Source of the DNA: Guillardia theta CCMP2712
Lineage: Eukaryota; Cryptophyceae; Pyrenomonadales; Geminigeraceae
Length of the DNA: 64,000 bases
Direction of reading: 5' to 3'
Assembly (NCBI RefSeq): GCF_000315625.1
Contig: NW_005434596.1
Coordinates: forward strand, 88,615 to 152,614
The first letter of the stretch is position 1, and each line of letters begins with the position of its first letter. The translations under genes were made by a program, and so were the position numbers. Under the pieces are notes generated by a model that saw nothing but the letters and a program-made list of their open reading frames with translations, was not told where the DNA came from and made no database searches. Below, in pieces: positions 10,376 through 19,842 of the stretch.

Positions 10376-11999
10376 TTCCCAACCCCCAAAATCTCTCTCC
10401 TCCTCCTCCTCCTCCTCCCATCCCCCAAAATCTCTCTCCTCCTCCTCCTCCTCCTCCTTCTCTGCCTTCCTCCTCAATCACTACCAGAAATCTTGACCTT
10501 CCCCTCTCTACTTCTCTGCCTGCCACGCCCCTCGTACACTCGCCCCTCCTCATCTGCACCACCTGTTGTTTGCGCGATAACCACCTGCATTCTCAGACCG
10601 TCCTCCACCTAACGGCCATCAACGTTAACATCATCAACATCAACATCAACAACGTCAACACCATCTGCTCTCCTCCTTGCTCCAACTCACCTCGTCGCAC
10701 TCTATGCACTTGAAGGGAATGTTTGCCATCTTCAGCGCCCGTTTCAGCTTGATACAGAAGCTGCAGTAGGACTTGCTGAAAATCTGGAGGAGGACGAGGA
10801 GGAGGAGCCAGGAGGGCGAGGAGGAGGAAAAGGAGGAGACGAAGGAGGAAGATGGCGAGAGGGAGGAAGAGGAGGAGGAGTCAGCAGCTCGACTACCAGC
10901 ACACCGGCAGCATGCTCACCATGAGCGCGTCCTCCCTCGACGAGGATCCGCCCAGGTGGCGGTCCAGCTGGCGACAGATCTCCTCCCTGTCCATCTCACT
11001 GTGCAAGTGGCCGAAGCGCGAGACGACCTCGTCCCAGTCGTCTCCGTTGAGGAACTTGCACATATGATCGTTACAGATCTGGCGCAGCTTCGGCTCCTGG
11101 TCGGACTCGTTGGAGATCCATGCAAGGAAGTCCACCTCCGACGCTAGCTGCTCCACAGCTAGCGGGACCCTCCGCAGAGAGTCAAGGATGTCCTTCTCAG
11201 GCACGACCCTCCCCGTCAGCCTCCCCCTCAGCTTCGCCCTCTCCAGCACCGAGCCCATGGAGGCATACACGTACAGGATGGCGATGCGGTACTCAGGGTG
11301 TCTCTTCTTGATATCGTTGAACACTCTCGTGTACCACTCCGCATCCCTCAGGCTCCCGTCCACCCAGATGTGCTTCCTTTGCCGCAGCGCTGCCTCCTGT
11401 GCAATCTCCACACACAGCCCGCACTCCTTGTGCGTTAGCCGCCCCGCCATGCTCGGGTCACGCTCGATGTACCCCTGCCATTCCGGCAGGCGCTCCCGGA
11501 AGGAGTCCGGATCTATCTGGACGATGTCGGGGAGCGGGAACAGCCCCTGCTCCGACATCCAGTGAATCGTCCTACTCTTACCAGCTCCCATCGCCCCTGC
11601 CGTGTAGACTATCCAGGGGTGCTGCCGGTTGGGCGTGCCCCCTCCTATCACGTCGTGGATCAAAATGTCCTGCAGCAGCTGCCTGGACTCCACGTAGTTC
11701 CCGTGCCATTCAAAGTCCCGCGTGCTCCGGATGTCGCTGAAGGGGCCCCAGACCTCGTGGCTATCCAGGTGATAGTTGCTGCAGGTGGGAAGAGAGAAGT
11801 TGTAGGAGGGAGGCACTTGAAAGTGGAAAGGAGTCAGCTTCTCCCTTGACTTCCAGATGCTGAAGAACTTGCAGTGCCAGTGAGGATCGGCCAGCGAGCC
11901 ATGGCCGCAGTGGGGCCCCTGGTGAACGGTAGGACCTGCCATGGGGTTTGCGCGGGAGTTTCTAAGGAGGACCAAGTTGATGGCGCAGAGGTTCAACAA
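10095..11999 (-). CDS. Zeta-like P-loop kinase fused to a glutaredoxin domain
   Basis: Exon 1 (11999-10920) encodes about 360 residues of a zeta-type kinase. The Walker A is AGAMGAGKS (about 134-142), with VQIDPDSFRERLPEW after it, WVDGSLRDAEWY at about 212-223, and an arginine-rich LID-like stretch ERAKLRGRLTGR. Bacterial zeta proteins phosphorylate UDP-N-acetylglucosamine; the eukaryotic substrate is unknown. A donor follows ATG at 10920. The 136-bp intron joins in phase to exons 10783-10691, 10608-10563, 10273-10225 and 10182-10095, which together encode a complete dithiol glutaredoxin: IFSKSYCSFCIKLK (active site CSFC), the TG...TSPQVFVKGRFIGG glutathione-binding strand and GCDETLALLHSGEL. 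The product is about 451 residues. The kinase frame also has its own stop 8 codons beyond the donor, so an unspliced kinase-only form is possible. An alternative start is Met20 (11942). No antitoxin partner is visible. Confidence 0.78.
10301..10375. repeat. (CTC)n(CGC)n trinucleotide array in a glutaredoxin-domain intron
   Basis: CTC repeats pass into CCG/CGC repeats, followed by further CTC runs near 10397-10460. All lie in the intron between the second and third glutaredoxin-domain exons. Confidence 0.95.
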
Positions 12000-12540
12000 C
12001 CTCTTCGCTGAAACGCGAATCTGAGAGGAGAGCAGTCAGGACGATGCACAGAATGGAGCGATTGCGCAGAATGGAGCGATTGCATGAATCTCTAAGGAAG
12101 GAGCAAGAGTGGGAAGGGAGAACAATGACATCGGCGTTGGACATGGAGGTGGAGGCAGAGATGGCATTTGAGGGATTCCTGGAGGAAACTAGAGGGGCAT
12201 TGAAGAAAGAGGGTCAAGAGAAATGAAGCTGCATGAAGAAGGTGTAGATTTGGCGGAATCTTCAGACTCAAGAGACTAACTCTAGGAAAAGTTTTGAAGA
12301 GCAGGCACACCTGCATCTGACTTAGGTTCATCTCCTTTCTTCCTAACTCTCCTCCATACTTCTACGCTTCTCTCCTCTCATCACATCTGATCGCCTCTGA
12401 ATCTCCCATTCTCCTGTCACCTCCCTCCCTCTCCCGTCCTCTCCCCTCCCCTCCCCTCCCGTCCTCTTCCCTCTCCTCTCCCAGCGCCATATTCTTCGTT
12501 CTTCATTATTGCTGGTCATTGTTCTGTCCAAGTGAGGGTG
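12000..12540. other. 5' flank of the kinase-glutaredoxin gene, no clear gene
   Basis: A 17-bp direct repeat CAGAATGGAGCGATTGC occurs twice at about 12050-12084. A 60-residue frame over it (12044-12226, +) is Glu/Lys-rich and could be a short peptide, but nothing else supports it. Pyrimidine-rich runs fill 12420-12485. Confidence 0.4.
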
Positions 12541-12769
12541 GGGGTATGCAATGGAGGGGTGCGATCCTGAAAAGCAACAATAGGGGGTGATCTAACGCAT
12601 TCATGTGAGGGAAAAGGGGTGGGTTAAGAATATATATTGAAGGGGTAATGCATCTTATGGAGGGGTCCAACATAATTATCAAGGGGTGGATGAATACGAC
12701 GTGAGGTGGGGGGTTACCGCCTAAAAGGTTTTTGGAGTAATAAAGTAATAGAAAAGTGGGTGGTGACAT
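12541..12769. promoter_or_regulatory. GGGGT motif cluster upstream of the RRSxRLR gene
   Basis: At least eight GGGGT cores are spaced at roughly 20-40 bp in an otherwise AT-richer stretch, for example GGGGGTATGCAATGG, GAAGGGGTAATGCATC, GGAGGGGTCCAAC and AAGGGGTGGATG. The cluster sits in a divergent spacer and resembles clusters near other genes of the window. Confidence 0.45.
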
Positions 12770-13858
12770 GTGGGAGTTGGGTGGGGTAGGGTGGTGGTGG
12801 AGCAAGGCAGCATGGTGGTGAGCGCGTATGAGGAGGAGAGGATGGCGAGGATGGCGGAGAATAAGAAGATCATGATGAGCTTGGGGATAGAGGACAACAT
12901 GATCCCTCTCGATCCTCTCCAGAGCAGGAGGAGGGAGAAGAAGAGTTCGTCTGTGGCTGAAGGAGGAGGACATTGCGATCTCTCAGGCGAGTCTACGACC
13001 GAGGCGGGGAACAAGAGGCTGCCCGCGAAGAAGAAGTTGAAGCGAGAGGAAGACTGGGATATGGAGCCTCTAAGACGTTCTACAAGGCTCAGGACCCGAG
13101 GGGAACTTGTGAGCCTGCCTGATGACTGGAAGGAAGGGACCTTCAGGGGTGACGTCAGCGATGATGAACTGGCAACAGATCACAAGAGACAGAGGTCAAC
13201 GGGCAAGAGAGCTGTCTACGTGAAAAGAGAGAACGGAGGCGATGAACATGATGACGACGTGAAGGAGGTGACGCCGTCGATCGTTGAGGACAGGAAACCT
13301 GCCTCCTCGGACTCTTCGAGGAATCTCCATGCTGACCTTCACTTGCTAGAGCCCGTGGTCGGCCGGAGAGTTCCGGGGGGACATGTGAAGGCTGGAGTGA
13401 TGGAATTCGTGAGCCCGAAATGTCGACCCAAGTTCAGCAAGTATGTAGGAGTGCAAGAATGGAAGAACGCCATCTTCCTGATGATGAACATCGCCTACGG
13501 GAACAGCTATGCAAACACCTTCATCGACATGGACAGCAGGATGCAAGTCACTTACTACCTGAGTGAGAAGACCAAGCCTGAAGCTCCGATCATCCCGAAA
13601 CTCGTCAAGTTCTCCAAGTACAACGGTGAAGCCGACAAGGGGCAGCCCTTCTCTGTACATCTCTTCTGCCGGCCCGCCCCGGAGTCAGTGAAGCTTGCCA
13701 ATCTCGACAACTCGGACTATGTTTATTGCGGGCGACTGAAGTTCCTGAAGAATGACGTGAGCAGATGCCCCATAGAGTTCTTGTTTGAGCTTGTAGACTA
13801 TGCTGCCCTCAAGAAGAGTCCAGATTTCCAAGCACTTCTTGATTTGCTCAAGGAATAG
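12770..13858 (+). CDS. Hypothetical nuclear protein with RRSxRLR motif
   Basis: Single-exon frame of 362 residues. The first ATG overlaps repetitive G-rich sequence; Met15 (12812, MVVSAYEEERMARMAENKK) is the more likely start. The segment RMARMAENKKIMMSLGI followed about 50 residues later by RRSTRLRTRG resembles the N-terminal signature of WDR76-type and related chromatin proteins. Lysine/arginine clusters (LPAKKKLKREED) look like nuclear localisation signals. The C-terminal half contains NAIFLMMNIAYGNSY, a VHLFCRPAP strand, YVYCGRLKFL and FLFELVDY. This resembles a domain I have seen in protist and fungal proteins of unknown function, but I cannot name it. There is no WD-repeat part here, so it is not WDR76 itself. 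A chromatin role is inference. Confidence 0.75.
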   Translation: MGVGWGRVVVEQGSMVVSAYEEERMARMAENKKIMMSLGIEDNMIPLDPLQSRRREKKSSSVAEGGGHCDLSGESTTEAGNKRLPAKKKLKREEDWDMEPLRRSTRLRTRGELVSLPDDWKEGTFRGDVSDDELATDHKRQRSTGKRAVYVKRENGGDEHDDDVKEVTPSIVEDRKPASSDSSRNLHADLHLLEPVVGRRVPGGHVKAGVMEFVSPKCRPKFSKYVGVQEWKNAIFLMMNIAYGNSYANTFIDMDSRMQVTYYLSEKTKPEAPIIPKLVKFSKYNGEADKGQPFSVHLFCRPAPESVKLANLDNSDYVYCGRLKFLKNDVSRCPIEFLFELVDYAALKKSPDFQALLDLLKE

Positions 13859-13995
13859 CGAGCGAGTTGAAAGATGGAGAGTGCGAGGACAGAGTGGAGC
13901 ACAACGAGGAGCAGGCGACCGTGCACAACTTTCACTGACCCGGCATCGGAATCTCCCGTCAAGCCCTCACGCAAATCTTTGACGGAAGCAATGGT

Positions 13996-15691
13996 TCACT
14001 CTTCGTATTCCTGAGAGCAGCTCTCGACGTCGAAGCACCTGGAAAGAGGGGTCAGCTGTCTGTGCCTGTCAGGCTCCCTTGCAAACCTCTTGGTTCCCGC
14101 TTTCCCGCTCGCCTTCGAGGAGCTTGCAGCCTGTGAAGTGTTGGAAGGAAGAAAACAGAACCAGGGGAGGAGACACAACATCCCATGGAGAAGAAAGAGG
14201 GCATGGACTGACCTCCTTGGCAGCAGCCAGGCGTTTCTTAGCGAACTCAACCTCAGCTGCCAGCCTCCTCTTGATCGCCATGTCCTCGAGCATCTCTTTC
14301 TCTCTTCCTCCCTTCGATTTCTTCGCTTCTTCGCTCCCCGCTGCCGATCTCTGGCCCTGTGTGCTCCTGCACTGCTGGGTTGACTTCGCAAGCTGCTCGA
14401 CGTCTTTCTGCAGTTTCTCGTTCACTTTTGCCAGAAGCTTGTTGGCCTTGATAAGGTCTTCATTTTCCGCTCGGAGTGCCATGGCCTGCAGATTTCAATC
14501 AATCGATGAGGGTTCAGAGTCTTGTACCCATCCACCTGCTGTTCGGCCTTACGGCTCTTTGGCGGCTCATCATCCTGATACTGATGTATCGCTGCGCTGT
14601 GAGATCAGAACCAAAATATCTTCGAGTAAACTACTCCACAGACCTGAACAAGTGAACCACATTGCAAGGACATATCGCGTTCCCTCAGTCACTTTCCTAA
14701 CTCTGTGTAAGTTCTCGGGACCGGAAGTGAAGAGGAGGAGCCTCCCAGCCCGCGGCTCTACGACTCGATTGACATCATCGTCGATGAACTCGAACTCGCC
14801 TCCCTCAAAGTCCTCGTGGCAGTCGTTGAGGTACAGGAGTGCTGAGTAGTCGTAAGTCGGGATGTTGGCCTTGTCCACATGAGCATTCCAGTAGATGTGA
14901 TTCGGATCCATCTCCCAGTCATCCTTCGGCACCTCACCCTTGAGCCTCGTCAGCAGAGCGCCGCTGTTGTAGAGGAAGTCGAGATCGAACTCCTGCATGA
15001 CCTGGAGCCGAATCTTGTTGATGAGGTAGTCGAACAGAGTCTTTCCCTTCACGCCAAGGCGCTCCGCACTGGGGCCATGCACAGGAGCCAAGCTGGTGGA
15101 TCCTCCCCGGTGGAAGAGGTTCTTCATCGCGACTTCCGTGGCGTCAAGGAGCAGCTTGCATTCTCGGGTGGTGGCAAAATCATCCCGCACTATCCGACGG
15201 CAGGACGACGCAGAAACAGGTGTACACTTGTCGATGATTCCATAGGCTTTGGAGTAGAAGTCAATGTCGCAGTCTACCAGGAACTCCATGTTCTCAGCTC
15301 GGTCCTGCGCTCTCAGCAAGTAAACGTCCTCCTTCCCCTCTCGATCCGCCGCTCGGATCCTCTGCCGCTGAGCCTCCTGGAAGATCGCCTGAGTTTTGAG
15401 GCTCTCGCGATCAGTCGACTCTTTTTTGTATTGGTGGGGGTTCATGTTTGCCGCCTTGGTACGTCTCTTGCGGTTCATCGCAGCCTCCTCACCCAAAAGG
15501 GTTGCTGAAGTTCTTCTCCTGTCCTCATTGGCCCGTGCTTGCCGTGCCAAAATTCTCTCCAAGAGCTGGTCGTCGTCGTCGTAGACTCTCTCCTTGGCAA
15601 AGGAGACAAACATGACGAGAAGGAGAGATATAGTGAAGAGGTGCCTTCTGGAAGCATGATGTATGCACATGGAAAACGCCATCTGTGACAA
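13996..15691 (-). CDS. 2-oxoglutarate/Fe(II) oxygenase (OGFOD3/prolyl-4-hydroxylase-like), membrane anchored
   Basis: Four exons keep phase: 15691-14644, 14591-14536, 14485-14213, 14130-13996, giving about 503 residues. A hydrophobic segment HLFTISLLLVMFVSF near residue 20 is a type II signal anchor, which places the catalytic part in the secretory lumen. The oxygenase core has the iron-binding HVD (IYWNAHVDKAN), YSALLYLNDC, a GGEFEF strand and the distal ENLHRVRKVTEGTRYVLAMWF, whose histidine and following Arg/Lys suit iron and 2-oxoglutarate binding. The last two exons add a charged coiled coil (ALRAENEDLIKANKLLAK; KRRLAAEVEFAKKRLAAAKE), not typical of prolyl hydroxylases. The closest family I can name is OGFOD3. 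The substrate is not evident from the sequence. Confidence 0.85.
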
Positions 15692-16195
15692 GAAGTGAAA
15701 TGCTGTAACACGTGGAGGATGCAGTGGCTCTCAGTGCTCTTGATGTCCTAGCTCCTCCTAGCTCCTCCTCTTCGTCTCTTCAGAGCTGTCTAGTTTCGCC
15801 TCTTTCCCTTGCGACTCGTCGCTACCGAACCTTCACAAGCACGGTCGCATGCGACTGGTGAGCGAAGGAATGAGGGGGATGATATATTACGCGGCTAGAC
15901 CCCGGGCCGGGAAGTTCGGAAGTTCGGACTCGGAAGTGACTGCCGGCGGCACGCCCGGCCCGGGCTCGGCCATGCTCGGCCATGACTCAGTAGCGATGCA
16001 CTAGTCTGGAAGACAGCAGTTGGCAGGATTGGGGGACTGTTTGGTTCTCGTTGTCTTATCTCTTCTCGCCCGGTGAGTGGGCAAGCGTATCAAATGGCCC
16101 GGGCCCCGGCCTGCTGCCGGGCGGACTCCAGGAGCACGGCACAAACCGAAAAAAAAGCCTCAGAATTGACTAGCCGGGTCAAGTTTTCCCAGTCC
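15692..16195. other. Divergent spacer with GC-rich block and dispersed-repeat copy
   Basis: A GC-rich palindromic block lies at about 15896-15975 (GGCCGGGAAGTTCGGAAG; GCCCGGCCCGGGCTCGG). At about 16013-16075 there is a copy of a dispersed element (GACAGCAGTTGGCAGGATTG ... GGTTCTCGTTGTCTT) that also occurs near 59678. No gene is seen. Confidence 0.5.
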
Positions 16196-17521
16196 ATGCA
16201 AAATAGATCCATGCAAAGGAAAGGCATGATTGCTTGTTCGCTGGTGCTTTTGAGCATGGCACTATATGGTGAGGCGGGAAGGGGAAGAGAATGCAGGAAG
16301 GCAGGAGAGCAGGAGGAGAAGCTCGCAGCCCACTCGATCTCGACCCGGATCTCGTCAAACAGGGTAGTGACTGATCAAACTTGTTCCCTGAGCATTATCA
16401 GATAAACCCCCTGATGAGAACTATCTTCCTTAGTTCATCTGTGCCCTGGCAACCTTCCTTCCTCCCGAGGACTCCTCATCGTGCGAGGTCAGTGAAGTGA
16501 ATCCCTTCCCGTTCGCGCCTCAGTCTCGTGCTCTCGTTCCTCAGTGGAGGGAGTGGACGAGGATATTCGGAGCAACGAGGTGCGGCGTCCTGGGGTACAC
16601 ACACGGCATCGGTATGCGACCGGCGTCGTTGCATGCATGACAACGCGATGTCTCTGATGTCTCTGTGCACGCTGCTCAAGCTCGGATGCCGTTCAAGGGA
16701 TGGAGCATGGAAGTGCTAAACGCCTACCAGCGGTCGAACTCCTGTCCTGATTTTGTCTCTGCCTACTCACATTGCTTGCGTTTAGTTGGAGCCCTCGATC
16801 CACCCTGCCGGACTCCGTATCAGACGCAGACTCCGACAGTTTCCTGTATAGACAGCATCCTGAATGCGTCGACGGTACCCGACGGTCGCAAGGGTGTCAT
16901 ATCGCACTGAAAGTGGTTGCAGCGGACGGGGGGCCCTTGAGAGGGTTTTGTCGACATGCAGGGCAAGTTCAAGTTGCAGCTCTATCGGTGAGGAGGGACG
17001 AGTGATGCCTGCAGGGCAGACTGACCTTTGAGCCCTTCAGACGCGAGAAGGAAACGAGACTCTCAAGGTGCTAGAAGGGGTCTGGAACTATTCGATCCCA
17101 TTCCTCTTTAGAATCAGGAAGGAGCCGTTATCGACCACATTCGGTGAATGTGCTGCTCTGTCTCTTATCCTTGCTCACTGCCTCTTGTTGCTTGCTCCTT
17201 GTTGATCGAGCAGAAGTCTTCGACAACGTTGGTCAGTCTCTGCTCGCAAGCACCCGTTTGAGTCAAAGGGAGTGTAATCATTGGAACATGGGGAGGAACC
17301 TGGTAATGGACCTGAATAGGATGGAATGAGGCCTTGCACTCACGACTGGCAATCAGGGAGCTCTGCAGATGTCAAGAGAGTGTAAGAACAGCAGCTATAG
17401 TGTCTGCATTTCCCCCTTACAGGTAAGGGATATTCAAGTGTCATCGGTATCAATCGACCTGATATTGCTTGACAACCAGCAAAAGGATCTTGACAGATGC
17501 GACGAGTATTTCATCACTTAA
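16196..17521 (+). CDS. Novel secreted protein, eight exons
   Basis: Eight exons close phase: 16196-16268, 16434-16487, 16545-16579, 16698-16732, 16786-16987, 17041-17143, 17214-17302, 17357-17521, about 251 residues. The start has three in-frame ATGs (16196, 16211, 16226). The hydrophobic run GMIACSLVLLSMALY is a clear signal peptide. The rest is Cys-containing, with segments such as SQGCHIALKVVAADGG, VLEGVWNYSIPFLFRI, MSRECKNSSYSVCISP and a last exon with SIDLILLDNQQKDLDRC. NSS is an N-glycosylation sequon. I recognise no family. Exons 3 and 4 are only 35 bp each and are the weakest joins. The gene ends convergently, 141 bp from the thiazole kinase stop. Confidence 0.6.
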
Positions 17522-17662
17522 ACATGTTTCCCTTTACTCCTTGCAAAAGCAATCTTCTTGTATCATAGCAGTACTGTTTAAAGTTCATGAACTTCAAATT
17601 TTGCCTGAGGCTATGTAATCAGTTTTTGACCTCTGCAAACAGAGAGAGGTATATTCTTAATC

Positions 17663-18788
17663 TTACCCGATCGGCGAGTGCTGCAGAGCTAAGGTTGTAC
17701 AACTGCAACAAGTCAGCAGCTCTCCCTTCTGCTCAAGTCGGCCTACATTGTCGATCAAATGCACCCTATGGGTACCTGGACCCTTCACCTCCACCATTTC
17801 CTGTCATCAAGATCTTAGGGCAGCATCTGCGTCAGCAGAGTTTCCTACCGCCGTCATATCTGAAGCGATGCAGAAGTGCAAGAAGGCAGCTGTGACCGCG
17901 TCCAGGGCCGAGTTGCAAACTGCACAGTAGGCAGCGCTGCAAACTTGATGGTCAACAGACAATATCAGCACGCTCAGCTGGCCTCTGACCATAGCGTGCT
18001 CAGAGAGCAGCCAGCTGCTGTGATCTTGGTCAAGATCTCCTGACAGCCGAACGTCACTGCGCGGACCGCAGCTGTGGCAGCGGCCCTGCTGCCTCCCTTA
18101 CCTGGCCGTTGCGTATCAGCACCTTGGTAGACCCGTCTGTGATGATGTCGACAGCTCCGGATATGGCAATCACGCACTTGAAGCGCTTCGCCAGGGCTAT
18201 CCCCGCAGGAAGGGCCTCCTCCGACCCCGCGGTGCTGTCAACTCCCTTCCCGCCCCCAGCGCTGCCCCCACCCACTACTTCCACCTTGCAAGCGTTCGCC
18301 TGCAGGCAAGTCGTCAGGCATACCAAGAGCACCAAGCCTGAGTCACCAGAGCCATGATCTCGGAGGCGTTGCCACGGACGACCGTAGGCCGCCGTTCCAT
18401 GAGCATGGCACACTGCTCGTTGCGATGTGCTGTTGCCCCACAGCCAACAGGATCAAGGACCCAGGGCTTCCCGCAGTCATGGGCGGTGGACGCTGCGAGC
18501 TCCATCGCCTTGATCCAGTGCGGCGTCAGCGCAGTGCCCACGTTTATCGAGAGAGCGGAAGAGATCTTGGTAAACCCCTCAGCTTCTTCTACAGCATTGA
18601 CCATGGCAGGAGATGCCCCAGCCGCTGAGCAACGGGGGGTAAGGAGAAGTGCAATGGCAAGAGGGCAAGTCACCGAGCAAGACGTTAGCGGAGAAGTCCA
18701 TGGCGACGTAGTTCTGGATGCACATAACGAGGGGGTTTTGCTCCCGTAGGGAATTGATCAGCTCAGCAGGCTGGTGCAGCAACGGCAT
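17663..18788 (-). CDS. thiM: Hydroxyethylthiazole kinase
   Basis: Phosphorylates 4-methyl-5-(2-hydroxyethyl)thiazole with ATP, the salvage entry of the thiazole half of thiamine. Six exons close phase exactly: 18788-18674, 18624-18347, 18299-18102, 18039-17990, 17936-17849, 17800-17663, giving 288 residues, normal for ThiM (about 260-280). Family hallmarks occur in order: NPLVMCIQNYVAMDFSANVLL, GASPAMVNAVEEAEGF, SALSINVGTLTP-like sequence, GKPWVLDPVGCGAT, PTVVRGNASEIMAL, GKGVDSTAGSEEAL, ISGAVDIITDG, then EILTKITAAGCSLSTL, whose GC motif is the catalytic cysteine region. A C-terminal KGPGTHRVHLIDNV matches the ThiM ending. The final 26 residues extend past the usual end. Confidence 0.93.
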
Positions 18789-19239
18789 GATGGATTTAGC
18801 TGCAAGCCGATTCAGAGGTGGGATGTGACCCGAGGATCTTTAGTCTCCTCCCTCACTGATACCGAAATGCTGTCTGCTGCCTACCGTCAGTTTGTGCTTC
18901 ACGCTGCTAGGAAAATTTCTACCACCCTGGACATACACACTGTCCCTGATGCTGTCGTTGCACCCAATATCGCTGTTGTTGGTTGTTGTTGTTGTTGTTG
19001 CTGCTGCTGCTGCGTACTACTCATTCGCTCTGCTCTCCTACCTCTCCTCCTCCCGATCTCTCTCAGCTGTGCTCTCCCTCCCGTGCCTCGATCACCATTA
19101 CAGTCCTCAGTATGCCCTCATCCCTCCCGCCAACCCCACCACAACCCCACCCCACCCCCTCTTCTAAATACACTTCACAGATGACACCCCTGGTTTTCAA
19201 TCTGCATTGGTGGAGGCTACCCCGTATGGCAGAGATTTT
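18789..19239. other. 5' flank of thiM with (GTT)n/(GCT)n run
   Basis: Divergent spacer. A GTT run passing into GCT repeats (about 18976-19014) is followed by pyrimidine-rich sequence. The frames over it are low complexity. No gene is seen. Confidence 0.45.
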
Positions 19240-19842
19240 TGGGAGTAATCAATGAGGGTAGGTAGTCTGATGGGGTCCGGTACCCTACCCCCAGACATAA
19301 TCCGTACCGAGTCATGAAAAACTCCGATGCCATGTTTCCAATATGCGCAATTGAGGGGGTAGTGGTACTTTACGTTTCCTTGGATGGTGGGTACTTAAGT
19401 ATACAAAGGAGGGGTCCCTCATGAAAGCTACAGGTATTTTCAAAACCTTGGGATTTTGGATCATCATTGAAATAATCCAATGATTTTCGCCTTACCGAAA
19501 AAGCTATTTGTTCTTTATCAAAAACCTTCACCCCCCCCCTTTACCGTTCAAAGTACCACCAATAGATGTCATTGTTAGGTCATAATTTATTTAATATAAT
19601 TATCGAAGGGGGTACTAAATTCCCACGCCCTGTGCGCCCGTCCTTCCCACATGTCCCTGGACCGTACCCACAAGCTCGATACGCATTACCCACCCCTTGC
19701 TTTCCTGTCCAGAAGGGGTGAGTACCCTACCCTACATTTTAACCCCTGTCAAATGGAATTAGAACCCGTTTATTGAGTACCCCTACCATGACTCTATATC
19801 AACCCCTACCCCTTCGTCACCTGCAAGCATTGCGATCGGGGA
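19240..19842. promoter_or_regulatory. Long AT-rich divergent promoter with GGGGT/ACCCC motifs
   Basis: About 600 bp, markedly AT-richer than the coding regions and without supported frames. It is punctuated by ACCCC/GGGGT cores: GAGGGGGTAGTGGTACTTTA, GGAGGGGTCCCTC, GAAGGGGGTACTAAATTCCC, ACCCACCCCTTGC, AAGGGGTGAGTACCC and AACCCCTACCCC just before the PDZ gene start. Confidence 0.45.

Noticed and set aside
10893-11999. Functional toxin-antitoxin module
   Set aside because: Only the kinase domain resembles zeta; no epsilon-like antitoxin gene is adjacent and the gene is intron-containing and fused to glutaredoxin, so a host enzyme is more likely.
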